DNA of 64,000 nt from Albidovulum marisflavi (GTDB lineage Bacteria > Pseudomonadota > Alphaproteobacteria > Rhodobacterales > Rhodobacteraceae): the NCBI RefSeq assembly GCF_025751435.1, contig NZ_JAOWKY010000002.1, positions 310,001-374,000 on the forward strand, read 5' to 3'. The translations under genes and the position numbers were made by a program. The notes below the pieces were generated by a model. That model was given only the letters and a program-made list of their open reading frames with translations, ran no database searches and was not told where the DNA came from. Below are positions 1-8,300 of the stretch, piece by piece (position 1 is the first letter of the stretch; every line of letters starts with the position of its first letter).

Positions 1-1
1 C

Positions 2-286
2 CCGGACTGGTACAGATTTATGGGTAAGCGAACGACCGGCGGTATCCGCCGTGCTGGCAACCCAAGAGAAGGCATCTTTGACCGTGAAGTGCCCAAGTAC
101 ACGCAAATTGGTAATGCCGTTCCAGTTGGGTTGGCCGAGCGGGTCGGCGCGCACTTCAAGCTCTTGCTTGAGGATGCGATAGGCGATGCTGGCAAAGGCC
201 GACTTTCCAGCGGCGACGGCGCTGGAGATGCTGACCAGGCACGCTATCGAGGCGGCCTTGTTGGTGCCAACACCGACCGGCCTTGA
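2..286 (+). CDS. C5-cytosine DNA methyltransferase, C-terminal part (5' end outside window)
   Basis: This is the 3' end of a gene that enters from the left edge, readable in phase from base 2. The 94 visible residues contain YTQIGNAVPVGLAERVG at about residues 37-53, which matches motif X of C5-cytosine methyltransferases (GNxV followed by a helix packing on the SAM site). Motifs I, IV (PCQ) and VI lie outside the window, so this rests on one motif plus context. It would methylate cytosine C5 in the site cut by the overlapping MvaI/BcnI-type endonuclease. The downstream T:G-mismatch glycosylase is the usual partner of a C5 enzyme rather than an N4 enzyme. The last ~33 codons overlap the endonuclease gene in another frame and look poorly constrained. 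Confidence 0.75.
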   Translation, partial: PDWYRFMGKRTTGGIRRAGNPREGIFDREVPKYTQIGNAVPVGLAERVGAHFKLLLEDAIGDAGKGRLSSGDGAGDADQARYRGGLVGANTDRP

Positions 287-1385
287 GAAGTCGATATTCG
301 ATGCGACGGACGGCCTGCGGGAATACCTCGCGGAACGTGGCTACCATGATTACGCGACGCAAGCTCAGGGGCAAGATCACAAGGTCCTGAAGCAAGCTTA
401 TCTCGTGAGGCCGCATTCGCTGGAGCCATCGCAGGTCTCGCTTTACCGGCCGACCACAAAGAACGGGGATCCCAGGATCTGGCTGGGACATCCCGTGCGT
501 TCTTACGCCAGTGCTTTCAACTTGCTGGCCCTAACCGTGATCGGCGGCACGTTGTACGTCCTGAACATGAGTGATCCGTCCGTGCAGGTGTCGCTGGATG
601 ACGCTGGATCGCCGTTCCGGAAGTTGGTCGACCGCGCTGATCAGGGTGATGTGGTGGCGAGCGAATTGCTCGGCCTTCTGCGACAGATATCGTCCAAGGG
701 TTACTTGCGAACGCTCCGTCCCGGAGACACCGGGATCGGCTTCACGCTTGAAACAATGCTCGGAATCTCCGCGAATTCGAATCAAGCCCCCGATTATAAG
801 GGGATCGAGATCAAGGCCAAGCGCAGTCGGATTGGTGCCGACAAGAGTCGCTCCACATTGTTTTCAAAAGTCCCGAACTGGAAGTTGAGCCCGGTCGGGA
901 ATGCTCTCGGCCTTCTCAAAGCCCGTGGCTATGTCGATAGTGGCGGACGCCTTTCGCTTTATCACACGCTTTCTGCGCTTGGGCCAAATTCGCTTGGTCT
1001 CGCGCTCGACATCGACGCGGAAAAGGATTGGCTTCGCCAGGTCTACCATAGCCCATCAACGCGTACTGTGATCCATGACGTGACCTGGGAAATCCCTGTT
1101 CTGAAAAGTGACTTGGCAGCGAAGCATCGCCAGACGTTCTGGGTTCGGGCGATGTGCCGAGGAGCTGGCCAAGACGAGGAGTTCCACTACGTCGAAGTTC
1201 AGCGTACGCGTCGACCAATGACTGCAAACTTCGTCGCACTCGTCGAAGCGGGCGTCATCACGGTCGACTATGCGCTCCACAAGAAGTCCGAGACGCGCGC
1301 GCGTGACCACGGCTACCTGTTCAAAATTCACCCCGACAAGCTCGGGGCTCTCTTCCCACCACCAGAAGTTCATGCCCTCTCCTGA
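186..1385 (+). CDS. MvaI/BcnI-family type II restriction endonuclease
   Basis: The 399-residue protein carries GDTGIGFTLETMLGI at about 180-194, followed by PDYKGIEIKAKR at 202-213. This gives D203-x4-E208-x-K210, the D-x4-E-x-K catalytic arrangement of the MvaI/BcnI PD-(D/E)XK fold. Family members recognise CCWGG or CCSGG and act as monomers, so a related pentanucleotide is the likely target; this is inferred from family. At 399 residues it is longer than MvaI or BcnI (about 240-250), leaving ~170 N-terminal residues unassigned. The chosen ATG has a weak GAGG about 10 bases upstream and overlaps the methyltransferase by 101 bases. An ATG at 228 is an alternative. The stop overlaps the start of the glycosylase gene, indicating one R-M operon. 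Confidence 0.85.
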   Translation: MLAKADFPAATALEMLTRHAIEAALLVPTPTGLEKSIFDATDGLREYLAERGYHDYATQAQGQDHKVLKQAYLVRPHSLEPSQVSLYRPTTKNGDPRIWLGHPVRSYASAFNLLALTVIGGTLYVLNMSDPSVQVSLDDAGSPFRKLVDRADQGDVVASELLGLLRQISSKGYLRTLRPGDTGIGFTLETMLGISANSNQAPDYKGIEIKAKRSRIGADKSRSTLFSKVPNWKLSPVGNALGLLKARGYVDSGGRLSLYHTLSALGPNSLGLALDIDAEKDWLRQVYHSPSTRTVIHDVTWEIPVLKSDLAAKHRQTFWVRAMCRGAGQDEEFHYVEVQRTRRPMTANFVALVEAGVITVDYALHKKSETRARDHGYLFKIHPDKLGALFPPPEVHALS

Positions 1386-2064
1386 CCATGTTACACCTGG
1401 CGAGAAGCGCAAGCTGACTAGGCTAGCAAAGGACCTGAAGCACTGGGCGAAGGTTAATGGCAGGGACTTCCCTTGGCGCTCGAGCGAGGCCAACACATAC
1501 CAGCAGGTCGTCGTCGAGGTCCTCCTCCAGCGCACGACAGCCGCGGCCGTGGCAGGATTTTTCGAAGCTTTCGTTGCAAAATATCCCAGCTGGGGCCAGC
1601 TTGCCTCGGCCAATGTCGAAGACCTGGAGGAATTCCTTAGGCCTCTTGGGTTGTGGCGTCGCCGGGCTCAGTCCCTCCTTGGTATTGCGAAGTATGCTGC
1701 TGAGAAAGAAGGACAATTCCCATCTGATCCCCTGGAACATCGCCAGATCCCTGCGGTCGGGCAATATGTTTCCAATGCGATCATGCAATTCCAACACGGA
1801 CAGCCTGCACCTTTGCTTGACGTGAACATGGCCCGCGTGATCGAGCGGTTCGTTCGCCCACGGAAGCTCGCTGACATCCGACATGACAAATGGCTGCAAG
1901 AAGCTGCCCACTGGCTCGTGCGTCAAGATCCGCGAGAGGTGAACTGGGCCGTACTGGATTTCGCAGCACTCATATGCCGTTCACGCAGTCCGCTCTGTAC
2001 TTCCTGCCCAGTGAGCGCCCGGTGCAGTTATTTCAAACGGGGCGGGAATGCACAGGCCGGATAG
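1372..2064 (+). CDS. Mig-like T:G-mismatch DNA glycosylase (HhH-GPD, 4Fe-4S)
   Basis: The 230-residue protein is a compact MutY/EndoIII-superfamily glycosylase. The helix-hairpin-helix reads IPAVGQY at 126-132, with the catalytic aspartate at D150 (LLDVN). A C-terminal 4Fe-4S loop has C202, C209, C212 and C218 (C-x6-C-x2-C-x5-C). Position 132 is tyrosine, where E. coli MutY has serine and endonuclease III lysine. Tyrosine here, 18 residues before the aspartate, matches the Tyr126/Asp144 pair of Methanothermobacter Mig, a thymine-DNA glycosylase encoded with a C5 methyltransferase. LLQRTT at 51-56 also resembles Mig. No MutY C-terminal Nudix-like domain is present. The ATG lies 14 bases inside the endonuclease gene, so the two are coupled. 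Inferred role: removing T from T:G after deamination of methylated sites. Confidence 0.82.
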   Translation: MPSPDHVTPGEKRKLTRLAKDLKHWAKVNGRDFPWRSSEANTYQQVVVEVLLQRTTAAAVAGFFEAFVAKYPSWGQLASANVEDLEEFLRPLGLWRRRAQSLLGIAKYAAEKEGQFPSDPLEHRQIPAVGQYVSNAIMQFQHGQPAPLLDVNMARVIERFVRPRKLADIRHDKWLQEAAHWLVRQDPREVNWAVLDFAALICRSRSPLCTSCPVSARCSYFKRGGNAQAG

Positions 2065-2293
2065 CTGGCGGAGGACGTAAGGCGAGCGCGCTGTTAATCA
2101 ATCCCCACTTGCCCGCATTGATGGGCCGCCAATTAACACATCATTGACCATCATGCGCCATATTCCTGCACGACCGTGCACCGCAGCGTGGCGGCATGTC
2201 TTGTCGTCCTTTTTGTAGGTCTGAGCCTAGCCGCAGTCGCGCGACCGTTCGGCTGGGGATCCCTGCCAGCTGCTCTCAGCGGGCACCTGAGCC

Positions 2294-5200
2294 GTGCCAG
2301 ATGCCGCTGCGGAGGCTTCTTCCCATCTTGACAGTTTTCGAGGCCTTTTGAACGATGTGGCGATGGACGCTTCCGTAACCACCGCATCGTTGAAAGATGC
2401 GAACGAGGCAATTTTCGAAGTAATGCTGTCTGGCAAGTACGCCGGGCGAGCGGTTTATTTCACGTTTGATGTCCAAGAGGCCCAAGAGATCGCGAAGCGG
2501 CTCGGGGTCGACGAGGACAGTGTTGAAGAACTATGCGCAAGCCTCGTCGGGGATGCGCTCGATAGGGGGCGAAACCCGTTCTTGACAGTGAGCCGAGAGG
2601 CCCGCCGGTGGGCCTCCGAAGGTATGGTTGGCCCGCCTCCATTCCTCGCGCTATTGCACGTGATGTCCCATGCTGCAGAGCTCATGGCTAACGACGGCGA
2701 ATATGCGGCGAACGCATACTACCCGCGGTTGGCGAGCCTCGTCGGGGGTTCGTCTGGAAATCTTCGCGACCAAGGCAAGCAAACCGAGCTCTTCTGGCGT
2801 CTTCTGGAGACTTGGCTGGCCGAGAATGATTACGAGCTTGGTCGCCCGACGGCTTCAGCACGCGGTACCTGGAAGTACGTCGGGCTAGCTATGTCGCAAG
2901 CGATCGTGCGGTCCACGGATCGCGCCGCGATGCACGACCTGTTCGATACCTATGGGTTCTCTAACGGGGATCGTCTAACGGTCGCCGATATTTATCCCTA
3001 TGTCGACGACTGGATCCGGTCGAGCAACTCCACGGCGCGACTTCGCAAGGCCTGGGAACAGAAAGAATTACGTGATCGTGTCTGTGAGATCGCGATCGAT
3101 GAGTTCCAAGATTGGTCCAACGATATCCTTGGTTCGCCCACAGGCCAAGCCAAGGAACACTCCCGTCGACTGACCCTTGTCGCGCAAGTCCTGCCATCCT
3201 TTCCAAAGCAAAGGCTGTCGCTGCACCTTGGTCGCAGTATGGAATTGAGCGAACCCGTTACCGGCTTAGTGGACGCCGCGGGAAACTCTTTTGACATATC
3301 CAATTCCACATTTGGAGCTTTCGCCACGATCTCACCAAACCCGATGGGGCGCAATAACTCGGGTCTAGCTTCCAGCATTTCCCTTAATGGTAGTAGCTAT
3401 CACCTTAGGTGGAGTTCTGGCCTCGTGATCCCGCTAACCAAGTCGAGCGAGGGACCATATTGGACAGAGATCGCTAGGGTCAGCATCGGAACGGAAATTA
3501 TCGTGCTGGTGCGCAACAAGAAAACCCTCGTAGAAGCGCTGGAGAACTTGCTCGCCGCCACGTCGACAGGTGAGGCGACATACCTTACCTCGCAAGAACT
3601 TGACGGTATTCCAGACGGATGGCGGCTATACAAGGACGTACGGATAATTCGGGCAGCAGACTGGGAGGTTGACACGGACTTGGAGCCGTTAATTCCGATG
3701 TCCGAGGGCGCGGGTTTCGTCATTTCTGGCGGCTTGCAGCTTGCTCGCGGAGTTTGGCATTCAAAAGCACCGCCAGCAGTCGACCTTGTAACCGATAGCG
3801 GCCCGACCCGGCTGGAAGCACAGAGGCCAAGTATTGGTGGCCTGCAGTTGGCCCGAGAGTCCCGATCTGACTCGCGTATCTGCAGCCTTCCAATGCAAGA
3901 TCTCGGCGATGCGAGTTACACCGTGCGTGGGTACACCGGTACCAAGCAGGTGGCCGAAACCCTCGTTGTATTGCGTTCTGCTGAACGGGCGCGTCCCCTT
4001 GACCGCCAAATGGTCGGCCGCCTCGCGCATGGGGAGGTATTCTCAGCGAAAGAGCCTCCCGCGGAGGGCTTTCCTTGCATGATCCGTGGCTTCATCGTTT
4101 CCCCGAAACCGCCAGCAGTAGAGCACCACGCGAAAGTAGACGCGGATGGTATGGAGAAGGTTCCGATTGCCGACGGTGTGTTGGATGACGAAGAAAACGG
4201 CTTTGCAGACGAAGACGTTGTCGCCATTCAATCACAGTCCTGTGCCGCCCGCGGGCACCATATTTGGAGGTGCGAATCTGCCCCCGTCGAAGCGATAGCA
4301 TCCGGACTGAGGAAAGTAATGAGCACGCCGCTTAAGATGGAATGCGTCGACTGCCATCTCGCGGTCATCGCAAGAAATCGTGGGCGGAAAAAGAAGAAAC
4401 CGGAGGAGGTGCGTTCTCCCATCGCCCACAAAAGCACGCGTGGGAAATGGGATAGACCACCAAAAGCGGTCGACCTTGATTTCGACCTGCTCTTCGACGC
4501 GCTTTGCTTCTTGGGCTCGGGGTCCTGGGGTCGCATGGACAGGCTTCTTGTCGGTCAAGACATCCCACCTTGGACACTGGGTGAGATGGCGGGCGCGTGG
4601 GCATCTCTGGGTTTGATCGATGTATCTTACGCGCCAGGGACACATCGCCCAAAGAAATGGAGCGTGCCCCCACCAGCAGTATGTGCGACTGAGGACGGCC
4701 AAGGCTTTTTCTCCGGATTTCGGTGTGATCCACTTATCGACTTGGCACTAGAAGAGCTTGTTGGTTTGGGTGGGACCGCCTCGGTCATTGAACAAGAAGG
4801 CGCGCCACGTCACATCGGTTTTCGAAACGTCGATCTTGGCGACCTCGCCGAACGTATAGGGGCCCTGGAAGACCCCCTCGGAAGGTCGTTCTCGATCGTC
4901 GAGCAACCGGCACTTGACTTGGTGAGAGCGATAACCTCGCTCCCGGGGCTCGAGGCTTCATTAGTACCCATTTCAACGGGCGCATCTCCCCGCCACCTGC
5001 AGTTTTTCGACATCGAAGGCGCTCGTTGGCGCCGCGCGGAGGCGATATCTGGCGAAGGCGCCTACCGGTTTGATCACGCTGGGCGAGTCTATGTTTACCG
5101 GGGCGCCGATGGCCGTGAGTTCATGGGACCACAGCAGGTCATCAAGCTGCTAGCTGCAAGGCAGCGTGGTAGCCGCCTTCATCGCTACAATGAACAGTCC

Positions 5201-5380
5201 CGCGAGTTTACTTCGACGCGGGGAGCGGAGCCAGTCGGCTTGCTCGCCCGTGCGTTGGTGGCCTGCAGTGGTCGTCTTCCGCGCAAGGATGACAGTGGGT
5301 TGACCATTTATGAAAACGTCCGGCCGGAAATCGGCCAAGCAGTGCTGTTTAATCTCTATTCAAGGAAGCTGATCGAATGA
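2294..5380 (+). CDS. Large Druantia DruH-like protein of unknown fold
   Basis: This protein of about 1005-1028 residues precedes the giant helicase and overlaps it by an ATGA, so the two are translationally coupled. I recognise no catalytic motif. It looks soluble, with no membrane segment or signal peptide. A possible metal-binding pair C-x2-C sits at about 684-687 (ECVDCH), after a GHHIWRC stretch and before a basic RGRKKKK patch at about 695. The arrangement of a ~1000-residue orphan directly before an ~1800-residue DUF1998 helicase matches Druantia type III (DruH then DruE). The DruH call rests on size and context, not on a motif. The GTG at 2294 has no clear ribosome-binding site, and the in-frame ATG at 2363 is equally possible. 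Confidence 0.5.
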   Translation: MPDAAAEASSHLDSFRGLLNDVAMDASVTTASLKDANEAIFEVMLSGKYAGRAVYFTFDVQEAQEIAKRLGVDEDSVEELCASLVGDALDRGRNPFLTVSREARRWASEGMVGPPPFLALLHVMSHAAELMANDGEYAANAYYPRLASLVGGSSGNLRDQGKQTELFWRLLETWLAENDYELGRPTASARGTWKYVGLAMSQAIVRSTDRAAMHDLFDTYGFSNGDRLTVADIYPYVDDWIRSSNSTARLRKAWEQKELRDRVCEIAIDEFQDWSNDILGSPTGQAKEHSRRLTLVAQVLPSFPKQRLSLHLGRSMELSEPVTGLVDAAGNSFDISNSTFGAFATISPNPMGRNNSGLASSISLNGSSYHLRWSSGLVIPLTKSSEGPYWTEIARVSIGTEIIVLVRNKKTLVEALENLLAATSTGEATYLTSQELDGIPDGWRLYKDVRIIRAADWEVDTDLEPLIPMSEGAGFVISGGLQLARGVWHSKAPPAVDLVTDSGPTRLEAQRPSIGGLQLARESRSDSRICSLPMQDLGDASYTVRGYTGTKQVAETLVVLRSAERARPLDRQMVGRLAHGEVFSAKEPPAEGFPCMIRGFIVSPKPPAVEHHAKVDADGMEKVPIADGVLDDEENGFADEDVVAIQSQSCAARGHHIWRCESAPVEAIASGLRKVMSTPLKMECVDCHLAVIARNRGRKKKKPEEVRSPIAHKSTRGKWDRPPKAVDLDFDLLFDALCFLGSGSWGRMDRLLVGQDIPPWTLGEMAGAWASLGLIDVSYAPGTHRPKKWSVPPPAVCATEDGQGFFSGFRCDPLIDLALEELVGLGGTASVIEQEGAPRHIGFRNVDLGDLAERIGALEDPLGRSFSIVEQPALDLVRAITSLPGLEASLVPISTGASPRHLQFFDIEGARWRRAEAISGEGAYRFDHAGRVYVYRGADGREFMGPQQVIKLLAARQRGSRLHRYNEQSREFTSTRGAEPVGLLARALVACSGRLPRKDDSGLTIYENVRPEIGQAVLFNLYSRKLIE

Positions 5381-8300
5381 GGCAAGCCACCCCGACGCGA
5401 GTTCAAGACTACATTCGAGAAGCCTACCTGAAATACTACGATTCTGCTTTCTGGATGCGGGATGATGGCATCATGGCCGAACGCCGCGAGCTCCTACAAG
5501 CGTCTGGCGTGATGGCACAGGAACCGCTCTTGGAAGCCGTTCCGCAGTACCCATCAGTTGAAGCCATAGAAGAGGCCTGCAAACGCGCCGGGCTCTCGAG
5601 TGAAACTGCATCGCGATTAGGTCCACTGGTATTCGGCTCTGATCAATCGATTAAGCTGAGGCAGCACCAAGCGGAAGCGCTCGTCGCTGCTATGTCCGGG
5701 AACGGACTGGGACAACGAAACGTTGTGGTTACGTCCGGTACCGGCTCGGGAAAGACTGAGAGCTTCCTCCTCCCCGTCTTGGCAGGGATATTGGAAGAGC
5801 GGACCAAGAAGGGCACTCGGGGCCCCATGAAACCTTGGTGGGAAAAAGACCTCGAGCGACACGACAAGGCTTGGAGCCACAGCCGAGCGCTAGCCAGGGA
5901 TCCGTCGGATGCAGCCATTCGCGCCCTAGTGCTGTATCCGACCAATGCCTTGGTCGAAGACCAAATTTCGCGCCTTAGGCGTTCGGCCATGCGAGCGATC
6001 GAGGAGACCGGTGATCCAGTCTTCTTTTTCGGTAGGTATACCGGCGCGACGCTTGGTGAGACCTACGTTCCGCCAGCGTCCCTGAAGTCAAACGATCGGG
6101 GAAAGATCAACAAGGTCGCGAAAGAGATCCGTGAAATTGCAAAAGAGGCAAGGGAACTCAGGGAGTCGCTCAAAGTATCCGGCAAGTCGTCGACGGAGAT
6201 CCTTGATGCGGCCAGCCAGTTCCAAGACCCGTACTGCGGGGAGATGCTGACGCGTTGGGACATGATCTCGGCGCCGCCTGACATCCTGATCACGAACACG
6301 AGCATGCTGAACATCATGCTTCTTCGTGACGTCGAAGATCCCATTTTCGAGAAGACGCGCGAGTGGCTCGAGGCCGACGAAGCCAATCACTTCAGCTTGG
6401 TCGTCGACGAATTGCACAGCTATCGTGGCACGCAGGGAACTGAGGTTGCGTTGGTCGTGCGCAACCTCCTCGATCGGCTTGGACTTGGCCCTGACTCGTG
6501 CCAGTTGCGCTGCATCGGCACAAGCGCATCCTTGGACCCCGATAGCGGTATCGAGTACTTGGAGCAGTTCTTCGGGGTCGACCGAAAAACCTTCGCGATC
6601 CTACCGGGCAAACCCGACGAATTCTCCATGAACCTTCCGGTAAAAACGGATGTCCTCGAAGAAAACCTGATCGATCTGAACTCGGGAGAATTAGAGAAGG
6701 TAAAGGCCGCTTCAAAAAATGTATGCCAGAATTTTTCACCACGGACTGCTCTTGCAGCCGCTTGCAAAGCTGCTGGTTTAACCGTCGCGCCGGCGGGGGG
6801 CGAAGCAGAAGCTGTCTCTATAGTCCGGCCCGCGAAGCTTTCTCGGATAGGGAGTACATTATTCGGCCCGAGCAGCTCGGCTGAGCTTCTTGATGCAATC
6901 ATGATAGCGGCAACTCATGAGGACCGCGGGAGCTGGGAGAACCCAAAGCCGACCTTCCGATCGCACATGTTCATGCGTCAAGTGCAGGGGGTTTGGGCTT
7001 GTTCGAACCCGGATTGCTCGGAGGTCGAGGAGAAATACCGGTCGAAGGAGCGGAGGATCGGTCGGCTCTTCAAGTCACCCGCATTGAAGTGCGAGTGTGG
7101 CGGCCAAGTTCTGGAACTCTTGTACTGTTACGATTGTGGAGAAGCCTTCCTAGCGGGGTTCGTGGTCCCGTCCAGCAGCCCGACCTTGAAAGACCAGATC
7201 TTTCTCGAGGCAACCAAGTCGGTCGAGGGTGGCGGCTATCCTGGAATGGTTTATGAGCGACCACATGATGAGTTCAGGTGGTATTGGCCGGGTGGCCGAA
7301 TACCTGCAGGGTCGTCCAGTTGGACACATGGGTTTCCAAGCGGGAATGGTTCCGGAAAATTCCAGTTCCAAACAGCCCGGTTGGACTACAATCTAGGGTT
7401 ACTTGTGCCTGGCGACCCCGATCCGACTGGAGTCGTTTTAGCTGCGCCGTCGAACCTACCCGAGGGTCTCACCGTCGCTGGTCTCCCTGAGACGTGCCCT
7501 CACTGCTTGAGCTCTTATAGCTCACGCAATCAACGGGACCTGAAGGCATTCTACAGGGGCACGGTTCAAACCCCGATTCGCGGCCTCCGTACCGGCTTGA
7601 ACGTTACGACCCAGCTGATCGCCGATCGCGCGATGCTGTCGACCGGTGACGGCGTGGCTGCCGAGAAGATGATTGCGTTCACGGATAGCCGAGACGATGC
7701 CGCCGACTTGGCGGCCGGCCTCGAACTGCATCACTTCCGCGACCTGGTGCGGCAGCTCGTCTTCAAGCAGTTCTCTGAGGAGAACGTACCCACTTCGGCC
7801 GAACTCCGGAAGATCATCCAAGCCGTCAAGAGCGGTGATCCGGATGCCATCGCGCAACGCGAAGCCGCGAACAAGAAGACACCCGGTATCTATGACGCCT
7901 CGGTGAAGATCGAGTTCGGAGTCGACGAGGAGGCCGACAGGGAGTTGATCGCCAAGCACGACGCGGCTGTTGGGTCCGGAGCCATAGCTTGGCCTGCCTT
8001 GATGGTCGCGCTTCGTGATTCCCTAGTGGCTCTCGGCCAAAACCCCGCTGGCACGGATGCCAGTCGCGCTACCGACCGCCCCGATGGCGATGGCACCCCG
8101 TGGTGGAAGTTCTTCGATCCGCCAGAGGGCGCAACATGGGCGACGCTTGATGCAACGGCGGCGAGCGACGGCCGCCGCGAGTTCATGGCGCACTTGTCGA
8201 GGACAGTTGCTTCCTCGCTGTTTGACCAAGCTGGACGCGATCTCGAGTCGATGGGTACGGCAACGATCGACCTCGACTCTGACTGCGGCAAAGAGCTTGG

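Noticed and set aside
1372-2064. MutY (adenine glycosylase) call
   Set aside because: The catalytic-loop residue is Tyr132, not Ser, there is no C-terminal Nudix-like domain, and the gene is in an R-M operon; Mig-type fits better.
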